From Trema orientale (lineage: Eukaryota; Streptophyta; Magnoliopsida; Rosales; Cannabaceae): 64,000 nucleotides of DNA. Below the pieces are notes generated by a model, which saw only the letters and a program-made list of their open reading frames with translations, had not been told where the DNA came from and made no database searches. The stretch is taken from assembly GCA_002914845.1 (NCBI GenBank), contig JXTC01000177.1, positions 247,245 through 311,244 on the forward strand, written 5' to 3'. The translations under genes were made by a program, and so were the position numbers. Every line of letters starts with the position of its first letter. Positions within the stretch are counted from its first letter, which is position 1. Below are positions 12,388-24,175 of the stretch, piece after piece.

Positions 12388-12401
12388 GTATATATATAAA
12401 A
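12388..12401 (-). promoter_or_regulatory. TATA-like box of monooxygenase copy 1
   Basis: The minus strand reads TTTTATATATATA about 65 bp upstream of the ATG at 12325. The sister gene has the same motif at the equivalent place, which supports it. Confidence 0.4.
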
Positions 12402-12485
12402 GCCAACTCCATATGCAGATTTCCAGTTTGACTCGTTTTCAGTCATTTTCTCATTCATGGGAAAGAAGTGAAGCGAAATCATGTC

Positions 12486-12486
<1 letters not shown>

Positions 12487-12523
<37 letters not shown>
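12487..12523. repeat. Poly(A) homopolymer, 37 bp
   Basis: An uninterrupted A run upstream of monooxygenase copy 1, absent from the sister promoter. It could be a slippage tract or a retroposon tail; no retroposon body is recognisable beside it. Confidence 0.8.
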
Positions 12524-12525
<2 letters not shown>

Positions 12526-13856
12526 AAAAGAGGAGCTTCCGTGTTTGACCAATATGGAGGCCAATTAGGTGTAAATCTTTGGTTTCTAGGTGTAAATCTT
12601 TGGTTTATTGGTTTGACACAAAATGGTGTACACAGTATATTGACTAGAATTGGCTATATACATTTATTTAGAGGCACGCATTTTTATTTACCCTTTTTTT
12701 CCAAATTTGGATAGGAGAAAATTCAACTCTGAAACAACATAGGAGTAACAGGTTTACATATATACATCATATTTGGATAGAAGAAAACTACAAGTTCTCT
12801 TTCTCTAATTGTTTTTTCTTTGGAAAAGGAGAAAAGTGCAAATCAGAAACATCATAAAAGTAATATATTTCCAGACAATTCAAAATATCGTTCTTGTTTC
12901 ACACGATTGGGTTCTTTCTACTGTACTGGTTGTGTTGGACCAGAAAAAAGTCTCCTTTAGAATATGCAAAAGTAATACAAATTATAGACAACTACTATAT
13001 GACGTTGGATGTAGTTCCTTTAAACGAAAATAAGGACCAATCCCACTTAACGTAACACTCCACATAAAATTAGTAACATACAATAATAGTGTGTGCAAAA
13101 GTTTTCACAACAATATTATAACTAGACATAAATTTTCTTTTATTCATTATTTTTATTTTTTATGGAAGTAACTATACAAGAACTGGCTAGTGTTATTTTA
13201 TTGCGTTACAAAATTACATCAATTATGTATGGTATTTTTTCCGAGTTCATGTCTAGTTTACATTGATTCTGTGCAAAATTACATTCACACCATTTGCATG
13301 TTATTTTTTTATGTTGAGCGAGACTACATTCTTTTCCTTATCTACTATATATATGGATGTGTGATACAAAACACGTAATACCTAAAATCACAACAAAATT
13401 GAGAAGTTTCCTTAAAAAAAATGAAAAAAAAGGAGAGAAAAGAAGAAGAAGAAGAAGATAAGCAAAATGAGAAGGGTCTTGGATAATGAAAAGCGATGAA
13501 GAAAATTAAAACCAAAGGACAAAGAACAAAAGATGGTGGATTTGAGACATAAGGAACCACTTTCCTTAAAGATTTGTGAAGCTAATGAGAAAGTGCATGG
13601 TCACTTGGTCCTGAATTATGTCAAAACTTGTTATTATTTGTTCTTAAATTTTCAAAAAGTCGTAATTGTTTAATTTTTAAACTTAAACGAACATGTATTT
13701 TAAGACTAACAATTTAACTTGAAAGAAAATATATTTAACACTAGCAATAATTTATTAGACTCATAAGAGACCTTTTTAATTTTTAGGATAACTTAAGAAC
13801 AAACCAAAAACTTATCCTATATTAAAAACATATAATATATAAATATATATGGGCAC
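12524..13856. other. Upstream region of monooxygenase copy 1; duplicated block
   Basis: No gene. Segments at 12540-12660 and 12999-13310 are recognisably related to 27215-27300 and 27795-28050 upstream of the sister gene, so the gene duplication carried at least ~1 kb of 5' flank. A GAA-rich run lies at 13437-13460. Confidence 0.6.
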
Positions 13857-14125
13857 TGTTATGCGCAAAAATTATTAAAGAGTGCGAGCAAAAATACCAA
13901 GTGCACGCAACTACTAGGCTAGAAGAATCCAACTTGCCAGCAACAACAAGATGTGGCGTGCTCACAAGTCAAATTGGTGATGGCATTATTATTTGCTAGC
14001 AAATTGGTCATTAGAACACTCCAACTCACGGAAAACTAGCTAGGTCATTACCATTTGTATGCGAATTGAGAAACTAGTTAGGAGGAGACCAAACATGCTG
14101 AAATTCCAAGAAAACATACGTAACT
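13857..14125 (+). repeat. First part of a split Copia-family LTR
   Basis: Begins TGTTATGCGC and shares phrases ('agagtgcgagcaaa') with the LTR at 45180-45877. It stops at the TSD TAACT (14121-14125) and resumes at 22301 after an 8.17-kb insertion. Confidence 0.75.
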
Positions 14126-16189
14126 TGTAAAATCTGATAATATATAAAGGTAATTTGGACTTTTTGTGTTGAGTGGCATCGTCATAATTATCAATTTTTA
14201 GAATAAAATAAAGGAAATATCTGGAATTTTATAATCAGGTACTACAATATCCGAAATTTGCATAAAAGAGCCTCTGGATTCTCAAATTTCCTCGAGAAAG
14301 ACCCTGAAAAAGAGAGAAAAACGTCTGGAATTGCCGAAGCCCACCGCCACCGCACGCCGCTGCCACTGGGCCCATGCACCACCCCGCGCAGAAGAGGAGA
14401 TGCCAACAAAGAGAACCCTATCAGTTTCACCGTGTTTCGAGCTCCGGTGGCCGAGATCGGCTCCTCCGAAGTTACTGCCTCCGGTGCGATTTTCCAGCGA
14501 AATTTTCAGTATTTAACCTCCGTTTTCGTCACTTCCAATGAGTGGAGTCTTGTCTCGTCATCGCCGACCACCTCCAAGTGGGTGCTCAGTGAAATTCATC
14601 TCCGGTAAGATTTTAACTACTTTTACCTTTTTTACCAACTTTGTAAAAAGTGATATTTTCGTAAATTTTTGGTTAAGTAATTATTTTACCCGAGGTAAAT
14701 TTACGAGGTGAAAGAGAGCTAAAAATCATGAATAATTACAGTTGGTAGAAGTAAAAATAGTATCCGTAAGTGTGGTAATTTTTAATTAGAAAAAGAGGGT
14801 ATTTTTCTAAATATTTTTAAAAAGTGGTATTTTATTAAACTAATAAGAGTTGGGCCGAAAATGTCAAGGCCCTGTGAATGGAAAAATAGTAACTTTCTAA
14901 ATATTCCTTAAAAAGTGGTATATTTATTAAAAAAATAGAAATATTGGCATTTTTCTAATAATTCCTTTGAAAAAGATATTTATGTAATTTTTGGATTTTT
15001 GAGTGTAAGTAATGCTCGGGACCTCATAACTAAGTTCTGACTTCGAAATTGGACTCAGTGAGGTCGAGAGGTAAATTTTGATATAAAATATGACTATGTT
15101 TCGTTGTGGAACGAAAATTAGAATTTCGTGGCTTAAATTGCACCGTTTTGCGTGCTACAGGCCAGTCCCGTCCCATGATTCATTTTTGACAAGATATCTA
15201 TTTAACCTAGTATCTTTAGGTTCTCTGAATTTAGTGGTGACCTCCGTTTCTCCATTTTGAGGCTCCGGTGGAAAAGTTACTTTTTCAAGTGGACTTACTA
15301 TGATCCTGAAACTGTCGTTCAAATACCCAGGTGACCAACGAGAGTTTCTTTGAGCGTTGTTAGCTTGGTATTGCTACCATATCGAGGTAGGGATTCAATT
15401 ACCTGATTTTATAACTGATTTGAGTTTTAATTGCATTAAAACTATTTATAAAAAATCGTGGTTTTACAAAGGTTTAATTAATTACTGTAAATTGTTGGGT
15501 TATACTGGGATTGGACTGCGTGAATTATTATACATATTTTTATATTGTGACTTTGAAGTAAAACAGCGGTGTGCTACCCATATATAGTAAATCCCAGAAT
15601 AATATCAAGTTGGATCTTAAAGCATGATTTGAATGCATGGTTATTATGAACTGTTACATATTATACATATCATAGGATCACACACTTGAGTTTCATTATA
15701 GCATCGCGGTATTTTAGATCACTGGTGAGTTGCTGCAGTACTAGGCGAGAGACCTAGGCCCCTGTACAAGTTTTTGCTGATATACCAACGGGCAATGTCA
15801 GGATGCTGGGTATCTCCTATAGAGGCATTACAGGACCATGATAGGAGGATGAGAGCTCACTTATTACTTGTTGATGTATGATATGTACATTCATGTGTTT
15901 CTGGTTTTAGTTTTGAATATGTGATTATTTTAGATACCAATGATTTATAAACTTGATTTATAAATGGATTTTGAAAAAGATATTAACCTTGCAGATTTGA
16001 TAAAATTACATCTACTCAAAAAGGTAATTGAATTACTACTGAGCATGTGAATGCTCAATCCCCCTACTTCTCCTACTTTCAGTTGTATGTCTAATTAGGT
16101 AGTAATCCCGGTGGTCAGACGAGCTGCATAGTTTGTACTTCCAGTTCTACTCATAAACCCTGGTGGGTGTTCATATTCTGTTGTCTTTC

Positions 16190-16451
16190 TATAAGCTCTA
16201 ATCTTAGAGTCTAAGTCATATATATTTCATTAATAAATTAATACTTACAGCTTCAGTACTTATAGGGTTTACAGGGAACGGAAAACTACAAAGTAAAAGG
16301 AAAAAATACAATTAAATACATCCTAATTTCTAGGGATAATTATCCTAAAATACATAAATTTACACAGTTGTATATTACACATATATTACAGCTAATCAGC
16401 CCTAAAGTTTTGGCCTTTTAGGTTTAACCTAAACGCTAAAGCTTTCCAACA
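16190..16451 (-). repeat. 3' LTR of the nested Copia element
   Basis: 262 bp; aligns without length change to 21635-21896. The inner end (minus strand TGTTGGAAAG) is preceded by a purine-rich tract GAGGAAGAG. Confidence 0.9.
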
Positions 16452-16459
16452 CTCTTCCT

Positions 16460-17700
16460 CAAGCTGGTTTGAATATGTCTTGCATGGCTAGCTTGCCAAG
16501 TATGTTCTCAAACTGCTTCTTTGGTAGACCTTTAGTCAATATATCAGCAACTTATTCCATAGTTGGAATATAAGGCATGCAAACTAACCAATTTTCTAGT
16601 TTCTCTTTGATAAAATGTTTGTCTACTTCGACATGTTTCGTTCTATCATGGAGGACTGGAATATGAGCAATGGATATAGCAGCTTCGTTGTCACAGTAAA
16701 CCTTCATAGGCATTGGACTTGTAACTTTCAGCTCCTTCAATAATCTTCTAACCCATAAGACTTCACAAATACCGTGAGCGATAGCTCTGAACTCAGCTTC
16801 TGCACTGCTCCTGGCTACCACATTTTGTTTTTTACTACACCATGTAACTAGATTTCTTCCAACAAAGGTACAATAGCCAGAGGTAGACCTTCTATCAATG
16901 ACACTTCCTGCCCAATCTGAATCAGTATAAACTTCTACTTACAAGTGTTTATGATTTTCAAATAGCAGTCCTTTTCCTAGAGTTCCTTTTAAATACCTCA
17001 GAATCCTGTAAACTGCATCAAAATGTTTACGACGTGGTGAATGTATAAATTGACTTACCACACTGACTGCAAAAGCTATATCTGGCCGAGTATGTGAGAG
17101 ATAAATTAGTCTTCCAACTAGCCGTTGGAATTGATCTCTGTTAATAACCTCTTCAGGCTTAGCTGATTGTAACTTAAGATTAGGTTCAATGGGTGTTTCC
17201 GCTACTCTACACTTAAGTAAACCTGTTTCATTAAGAAAGTCGAGAACATATTTACGTTGTGAAACAAAAATACCTCTCTTTGACCTAGCAAATTCCATTC
17301 CAAGAAAGTATTTCAAGTCTCCCAAATCTTTGATTTCAAACTCTCTAGCAAGAATTTTCTTTAGCTTCTTGAGTTCAACTTTATTATCACCTGTTAATAT
17401 TATATCATCAACATAGATAATTAAAATAGCAACCTTCCCTTCTTTTGAGTGCTTGTAAAACATAGTATGATCAGCCTGACTCTGACAGTAACTATGACCT
17501 TTTACAACTTTCCCAAAGCATTCAAACCATACCCTGGGTGATTGCTTAAGCCCGTAAAATGATTTTCTCAATTTACAAATTTTGTTTCTACCAAGTTTAT
17601 CTTCAAAACTAGGTGGTAAAATCATAAACACTTCTTCTTTGAAAGCGACATTTAAAAAGGTGCTCTTTACGTCCAACTGGTGTAAAGACCAGTCAAAATT
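16460..17700 (-). pseudogene. Copia reverse transcriptase and RNase H
   Basis: The frame from about 17700 contains 'FKEEVFMILPPSFEDKLG', the polymerase active-site motif YVDD within 'AILIIYVDDIILTGD', and RNase H motifs ('TDSDWAG', 'SSAEAEFRA', 'VYCDNEAAI', 'HDRTKHVEVDKHFIKEKL'). An in-frame TAA at 16941-16939 separates RT from RNase H, and a second TAA at 16554-16552 precedes the conserved C-terminus ('VADILTKGLPKK'). The catalytic residues themselves look intact. In the family these domains convert element RNA into DNA in virus-like particles. Confidence 0.9.
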
Positions 17701-18245
17701 AATAGTTGTGTAAACCCCTTAGCTACAAGTCTTGCCTTGTACCTTTCCATACTATCATCAGCCTTACATTTAACTGTAAAAATCCATTTACATCCAACAG
17801 TCTTTTTCTATCTTGGTAACTCAGTAATCTCCCAAGTACCATTTTTTTGAAGAGCATTCATCTCTTCTTGAACTGCTAATTTCCAATCTGGGTGATTTAG
17901 AGCTTCTTGGATAGTTCTTAGCACAAACAAGTTAGAAATATTGGATGTAAAGGCTCTATGATTTTCGGAAAGTCTATGGTAGGGTAGATATTTAGCTATA
18001 AGATGTTGGGTACAAGATCTGACACCTTTTTTAAGATCTATAGGGATATTTAGATCCGAGAAGTCATTAGTAGATTTAAGAGAAGAAAAAGAAGAATTAT
18101 CACTAGTAGGCTGAAGGGAAGAATTACCTGGATTATCTAAATGACCAATGTCAGGGGTTAATGATGGACACTGCCCTGTAGGATAAACTTTTCCATCTCA
18201 ATGATACCTTTGTCTATTATAAACACTAGCTCAGAAGGAGATTCA

Positions 18246-19330
18246 TTAGGTAGAATTCCCCCCCTCCCCCCCCCCTGTTTGTGGTACACTAGTACTTTGG
18301 AATGGTTGATTAGCATCTTTTTTATTATCTAAAACTTCTAGTTCCTGATTTTTTGGTAAGTTATCAAGGATTTTAGTTTCTAAAAAAATATTAGGTAAAG
18401 ATGTTGAAGTGTACCAAAACAAATCTTCATTCTCTTTCTCCCCCTGAAGAGAAGTTGGGGTAAAAAAAAGATTGATTCTCAACAAATACTATATCCATAC
18501 TAACATGTATTCTTTTAGTTTTCGGATTAAAGTATTTGTAACCCTTTTTACTTGCAACATATTCAATAAAAACACATTTTGCAGCCCTAGGATCTAGCTT
18601 AGATCTAAGATGGCTAGGTATATGAATGAAAACAGTGCACGCAAAAACTTTTAAAGGCAAGTTCGAATTAAATCTGTTATCATGAAAGAGTTTTTTAAAA
18701 CATGCTAAAGGTGTTTCATATTTTAAAACACGACTTGGCATTCTATTTATTAGATAATATGCTGTCAAAGTAGCATTTTCCTACAAATATTTTGGAACAT
18801 ACATAGAAAACATCATTGCCCTATCAACTTCTAACAAATGGCGGTTTTTCTTTTCTGCAATACCATTTTGTTGTGGGATATCATAACAAGTGGATTGATG
18901 TTGAATACCTTTTTTCTTTAAAAAATTGCCTAAATAATTGTTAAAATATTTTTTGCCGTTATCAGTATGAAGAATACTTATTCTTGTTTGAAATTGATTT
19001 TCAACCATATTATAAAAATCTTTAAATAATTTTTCAACATCAGATTTTTCACACATCAAATATACCTAACAAAGTCTAGTATGAGCATCTGTAAATGTAA
19101 TAAATCATTTTTTTCCAGACAAAGTGGTGATCCTTGAGAGACCCCAAACATCACTATGTATCAAATAAAAAGATTTTGATGCATGATAAGGCTTAGACTT
19201 GTGTGAAATTCGATGACTTTTTGATAAAACACAAGAATCACAATGAAAGGAAGTACAATCTAAATTTTTAAACAAACTAGGAAATAAACATTTTAGATAA
19301 GAAAAACTCGGATGCCCTAATCTAAGATGC
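18246..19330 (-). pseudogene. Copia integrase and following linker
   Basis: The integrase core includes 'ILHTDNGKKYF' and 'NGIAEKKNRHLLE', placing the second Asp and the Glu of the D,D(35)E triad. A TAG near 18781 replaces a conserved tryptophan codon of the 'WENATLTAYYLINRMPS' motif (a G-to-A change). The C-terminal domain runs on to about 18430, followed by an acidic linker and a plus-strand C-rich run at 18258-18279. The zinc-binding N-terminus (about 19330-19190) is degraded by stops. Confidence 0.85.
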
Positions 19331-20148
19331 TAAAGCATTATTTTTTCACTCACAAAGATTGAACTAACACTGCCACTCAAATCCTGAGCTTGTTTATTGC
19401 TAAAGAAGTTGTCATCGAAATAGTAAAGTCCATCAACCATACTAACACTGCCAATCATCCTCCCCAAATTCTGGTCCAGAAATTCACAATGCGAGTCAAA
19501 GAAAATGACATGACAGTTAGAGTCCCGTGATAATTTACTAACAGACAAAAGATTGCAGGAAAACTTAGGAACATGAAGAATGGATTTTAGTTCTATTTTT
19601 TTAGATGTTTTAATAGAACCTTTTCCTGTAATAGGGGACATACTTCCATCAGTAATCTTAAACTTTTTATTACTAGGACAAGAAAAATAGGTTATAAACA
19701 AATGAAATAAACAAGTCATGTGATCAGATACACCTGAATCAATAATCCATGGTACAGAGGGTGAAAAACTAGAATTAGTACTAAGAGTACTACCTGTTTG
19801 TGCAACAGAACCAGTAGGAATACTAGATGAAGGATTGGTTTTTAGTAGTTGAAGAAGGTGATCCATCTGCTCTTTGCTAATAAAACTGGTCTCAGCTTCA
19901 TTTGCAGTTGGTTTTGTGTTGCTGCCTTTATCTCCCTACTTATTACTTTTCTAGTTTGCTGGTTTTTCGTGGAGCTTCTAGCAAGTTTCTCGAGTATGGC
20001 GTGGTTTATTATAATAATCACACCACACTCGAGGTCTCTTATCAAATCTTCGCTGATTATATGGTCGATTTCCTGGAAAACCAAAAGAATTGGCAGCTAC
20101 AAGTGCTGAGTTTTCCACTGGACTAGCAGCAACCTTCTTACCCAGGAT
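19330..20148 (-). pseudogene. Copia gag 3' part, zinc knuckle and protease
   Basis: Reads from the hAT insertion leftward: a gag linker, then a knuckle 'CDYYNKPRHTRETC' in which the second cysteine of CX2CX4HX4C is tyrosine (one G-to-A change), a Ser/Asn-rich spacer, then the protease with its catalytic D-S-G in 'PWIIDSGVSDHMT'. The protease frame is open to 19330. One frame change occurs near 19850-19980. Confidence 0.85.
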
Positions 20149-20843
20149 TAGGGATGTCAATGGGGCGGGGCGGGACCGATTTTGTATTTATCATCCCCGT
20201 CCCCATTATTATTTTACTATACCATCCCCGCATCATTCACCATTTTATTTGGTGCGGGGCAATTTCGGGGAATCCCCATCAGGGATCGGCTTCCCACTCG
20301 TATATCGGGGTCCCCATTTGGAATCGTCATCTTGTATAAGTTAAACAATTCTATGTCAGTTCAAATCTTTTAAAAGTCTAATTACATCAAAAAACAATAA
20401 AAATTAAAGTTAACTTCATTGAAAATTCTAATTTTAGACCTAAATAACTAAAAAACACATTCAAATAAAACTTTAACATGTTAGAATTATCAAATATAAA
20501 ATATTTAATACTAAAATCATATAGCATATCATTCATTCATAAAGCTAACACAATCCCAAATAACTCAAAAAATATTAGTGTATGACTATATATCATTAGA
20601 TCTTTTTTCTTTTTAAAAGACATCTACTTGAATCACTACTATATAAAAAAATAGAAATTAACTTATATATAATCGGGGCGGGGTCGGTGCGGGACACTCA
20701 ATCCCAAGCCCGCCCCGCCCCGCTAAATATTAAACGGGAAATCCCCGCCCCATGTCCCGCACCATTTATAACGGTGAAAGTCCACCCCATTCGGGCCAGT
20801 GCACTACGGTGTACCACCCCATTCGGTGAAATTGACATCACTA
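20149..20843. mobile_element. hAT-like non-autonomous DNA element in Copia gag
   Basis: 695 bp with imperfect terminal inverted repeats TAGGGATGTCAAT / ATTGACATCACTA and a perfect 8-bp target-site duplication CCCAGGAT (20141-20148 and 20844-20851), the hAT signature. Both subterminal regions are packed with GGGGCGGGG-type motifs in opposite orientations; the centre is AT-rich. No transposase. Removing it rejoins Copia gag. Confidence 0.93.
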
Positions 20844-20851
20844 CCCAGGAT

Positions 20852-21490
20852 GACACCTCGGTGACTCTTTTCCTTCCTAACTTCAGAAAAAACTTCTCTA
20901 ATTGGAGGAAGCAGTTGTCTCCCAATAATCCTCTCCCTGACTTCATCAAATTCTACATTAAGACCAGCCAAGAATTTGAAGATCCTTGTGCTTTCCACCA
21001 TCTTTTTATAATGGTTAGAGTCATCAGGACTCTTCCATTCATAGTCACTGAACAGATCAAAGATCTTGCCATAGACCTTTCAGGACATTAAAATACTTTG
21101 TCACACTATTTTCTCCTCGCCGAACTTCTCCAATCTTTAACTATAGCTCGTAAATCTAAGATTGATTTCCTAGATCAGAATACATTTGGCACATATTATC
21201 CTAAAGTTCCTTAACAATGGGATAACATATATAGTTAGCACTGATTTCTTCATCCATAGAGTTAACCAACCACGCCATAATCATTGAATTCTTAGCATCC
21301 CATGTAGCATAAGAGGGATATGATTTTGCAGGGGCGACAATCTCACCTGTCAGATAGCCTATCTTCCCTCTCCCTCGAATATACATCTGGACTGATTGAG
21401 ACCAGTGCAGAAAATTACCTTCATTCAGTCAGATATTTGTAATTTAGACAGAATGGGAATCAGCTATTTTAGTTTTAGAGCACTTAGTGG
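20852..21490 (-). pseudogene. Copia gag 5' part
   Basis: A degenerate gag N-terminus: 'ATWDAKNSMIMAWLVNSMDE' near 21300 and 'FKFLAGLNVEFDEVRERI' near 20980-20930 are typical of the retrotransposon gag (UBN2_3) family. Several stops and frame changes. It continues past the hAT insertion at 20148. Confidence 0.8.
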
Positions 21491-21622
21491 TGGCTGCAGG
21501 GACTACAGTAGAGATTGAAGACTCAGAGATTGTATCAGACTTGTTGCTAGTTGTTTAGGACAAGGAAGAGACACGTTAAGACAAGAAAAAAAAGATGGGC
21601 TAGGGTTTCTAAAGAGCATTTG

Positions 21623-21634
21623 GCTCTGATACCA
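21623..21634 (-). other. Primer-binding site of the nested Copia element
   Basis: The minus strand reads TGGTATCAGAGC exactly, complementary to the 3' end of initiator tRNA-Met, directly touching the 5' LTR at 21635. Confidence 0.9.
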
Positions 21635-21896
21635 TATAGGCTCTAATCTTAGAGTCTAAGTCGTATATATTTCATTAATAAATTAATACTTACAGCCTCA
21701 GTACTTATAGAGTTTATAGAGAATGAGAAACTACAAAATAAATAGAAAAAATACAATTAAATACATCCTGATTTCTAGGGATAATTATCCTAAAATACAC
21801 AAATTTACACAGCTGTATATTACACATATATTACAGTTAATCAGCCCTAAAGTTTCAGCTTTTCAGGTTTAACCTAAACGCCAAAGCTTTTCAATA
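21635..21896 (-). repeat. 5' LTR of the nested Copia element
   Basis: Partner of 16190-16451, of equal length. Differences between the two are mainly C/T and G/A, as expected of methylated, silent retroelement DNA. Confidence 0.9.
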
Positions 21897-22300
21897 TTTT
21901 CTTTCTTTGTTCAATTATTTAGTCATTATTAGTAAGTGAATGTATGAAGATGATTTTGTTGTTAATTTGAGAATTAGAAATTGTAAGCAATTTTATAAAT
22001 CATATTTTGGACATTGGACTAAAGATTTCAGTTAAACTCAATGTATCAAAATTTTTAATTTCTCAATAAGTTTTCAAAAGAAATAGTTGAAAATTTACTT
22101 AAACTTTGATGGGTATTTTACTTAAGTAATTAAAAGTAGTAAAAATTTTAATGATTATGGATTTTACAATGATTTGAGAATCAAAATGAAATTATCTAAT
22201 ACATGATATCTCTTAAATTTTGGTAAAATTAATATTTTATTATATTTCCATATAAAATTACTAAAAGTTACAGTTTTGGATTTTCAGTCATGACATAACT

Positions 22301-22958
22301 ACAATAGATTCTTCTAGAAAATGGAAAATTCAACTAAGATTTGAATAATTATTATCTTAGAGATAATTTATTCAGATTAGATAATTACAGAATATTTATA
22401 ATTATCTTATTATTTTGATAAATTTACGCTTATTCCCCTTTTTAAAACTTATTTTCATAAATGTCCGTTTTTAATTTTTTTTTTGTAAATATATATTTTT
22501 ATGGTCTACATTTCATATGCAAAATATAAGTAATCCATATTTACAATGTAAATTTTATCTATGAGGTACACATTTTATGTGTAAAATATAAACAGTATAC
22601 ATTTAAAATGTAAATGTTTACCACGGTTTATATTTTTTATTATACATTTGACCTAGGATATATATTTTAAAATGTGTGCCAATTTTTAGTATAATTTTTT
22701 ATCATAAAATGTCGACCACGGTATATATTTAATGCATGAAATGTATAACGTAGTATACATTTTATATGTAAAACGATGGTCTATATTTCTCCAAAAATGA
22801 GTATTTATGCAGCAAATAACAAGAACGTGAGCTATCTTTTTGGAGTTGAATCACTATAAAATCGCCATCTTTTGACTTTTCTGCATTTTGCATGCAATTT
22901 GGTCGGCTTCGCTCTCAAAATTCAATTATTTATTCCGTTGACAAAATATTTATCAACA
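22301..22958 (+). repeat. Second part of the split Copia-family LTR
   Basis: Resumes the LTR begun at 13857 and ends TATCAACA. 'gaatatttataattatctta' is shared with the LTR at 45180-45877. An AT-rich repeated tract of about 390 bp (22425-22815) has no counterpart there and seems inserted; it contains degenerate repeats of 'gtatacattttatatgtaaaa'. Confidence 0.65.
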
Positions 22959-23810
22959 ATTGGCGCTAGAAGGAGGATCTTGTAGCAATCACTCGTCTGA
23001 ATTCACCATGACTGACTGTGTGACCGCCAACTTTCAGAGGGTCTCTCTGCCGCTGTGGCGGATGAGTGCAACCAAGAAGTTACCTCAATGCCAGCAACAT
23101 GTACCAACAGAACCAGGATTGTCGATCCCCCAAGAAATCAAGCGACACCAACTGGTGGCGCATTAACAAGATGACTCCTACCACCGGACTATTCCTATCA
23201 AATGTTGATGGTACGAGTTGGTGTCAAGTGCTCAATAATGAGAAAATCATGCCGACTCAGAAAAATCTTCAAAAGACTTTAAATACTTTGCTACAAGGAG
23301 TCGTTGCTATTCAATGGCCACCTATTCCTGAAAGTACAATCCGAGTCACCCAAGGTGCACGCACTATTGCTCAAGAGCAAATTGAGCGTAACTGACGAAG
23401 GAGATCTCCCCTGAAGGTCTGAAACAGGTAGCACATAACGGGACACAACCGTACCAATGTATATAAATATTTGTACGTATGATTTTTTTTTAGAGAAAGA
23501 AGCCCCACTACGAGCATTTGAGCTCAAACTTACTTTTTTCTATAATGAATTTTTAGGACTAGTAAAAGATAATGTGCAACAAAGAGGTCAAAAGTTCTTG
23601 ACTAATCCTAAAAAAATCATTATAGAAAAGAGTAGTATAAAAGTCATTTTTGTTGAACAAATCAACAATTGTGGCACCACCAACCACATTATTGAAGTTG
23701 TTGTTCACATTACAGGAAGAAAAAAAAATACTCACCAATCAGCCGTAATAGCAACAGTAAAAAAGTGGTGTTCTCACTTGTTCATACCACCTCTCAAGTT
23801 CTAGAAATAC
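22959..23810 (+). pseudogene. Degraded retroelement leader and gag-like sequence
   Basis: Immediately after the LTR is TTGGCGCTAGAAGG, a form of primer-binding or leader sequence seen in plant LTR elements. Open pieces follow (23171-23395, 23457-23804) without a confident domain; 'LQKTLNTLLQGVVA' hints at gag. No integrase or RT is seen before the next LTR-like fragment. Confidence 0.4.
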
Positions 23811-23814
23811 GGGG

Positions 23815-24175
23815 GTTTCATCACTTGTTTTGCATCCATTCTAAAATCCTCTTCCTTTCTAAGAGAGAATTCAAGCCTAAGAATTCCTCTTAGTGTCCCA
23901 CTTGTTTTCTCCTAAATTGTTTAGAGAGAGTGTTTTCTCTTATTTCAAGAGAGAGAGGTTCATTTGTTCTCTCTCTGTATTTAGAAAGAAATAAGTTGTA
24001 ATCTCCTTTTCATAGTGAAATTATTCACAGTCTTGTTCGTGGACGTAGCCTAAATTGGGTGAACCATGTTAAATCTTCTGTGTGCCTTATCTTTTTCATT
24101 TATCCAAATTTTCTTCACTCGTATTTTAGTTTGTGTTGTCACCTCCGCAAAGTCGATTTCCTAACAATTTTAATC
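23815..24175 (+). repeat. Copia-type LTR fragment
   Basis: Wording typical of plant Copia LTR ends: a series of 'agagagag/ttctct' motifs, then 'gtggacgtagcctaaattgg' and 'gtgaaccatgttaaatct', ending 'tttcctaaca'. No partner LTR in the window. Confidence 0.5.

Larger units (their letters stand above)
16190..21896 (-). mobile_element. Near-complete Copia retrotransposon, inactive
   Basis: A 5.7-kb element on the minus strand with 262-bp LTRs (16190-16451 and 21635-21896) differing at roughly 23 positions by eye, mostly transitions. Inside are a perfect initiator-Met PBS (21623-21634), gag, protease, integrase, reverse transcriptase and RNase H in Copia order, and a polypurine tract beside the left LTR (16452-16467). 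Flanking pentamers CTTTC (16185-16189) and TTTTC (21897-21901) match at 4 of 5. It is interrupted in gag by a hAT-like element at 20149-20843 and carries several stops, so it cannot be autonomous. It sits inside the solo LTR at 14126-22295. Confidence 0.95.
14126..22295. mobile_element. Solo LTR (about 2.46 kb) interrupted by a Copia element
   Basis: Begins TGTAAAATC and ends TCATGACA, flanked by a perfect 5-bp duplication TAACT (14121-14125 and 22296-22300). The host LTR reads on coherently if this segment is removed. Without the nested Copia (16190-21896 plus its 5-bp TSD) it is about 2458 bp, with a GC-rich promoter-like patch at 14320-14600. The size and GC-rich patch suggest a long Gypsy (Tekay/Del-like) LTR, but no coding part proves the family. 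Open frames at 14258-14608 lie inside it and are not treated as a gene. Confidence 0.65.

Noticed and set aside
14258..14608. GC-rich 116-residue open frame followed by a GTAAGA donor, looking like a first exon
   Set aside because: It falls inside the solo LTR defined by TAACT duplications and has no continuing exon; more likely LTR promoter/leader sequence.
18250..18285. C-rich run, considered as a G-quadruplex or regulatory site
   Set aside because: It lies in the degraded linker of a dead Copia element; most simply a slippage tract.
20687..21091. 134-residue open frame on the plus strand
   Set aside because: It crosses the border of a hAT-like element and antisense Copia gag; an accidental frame.
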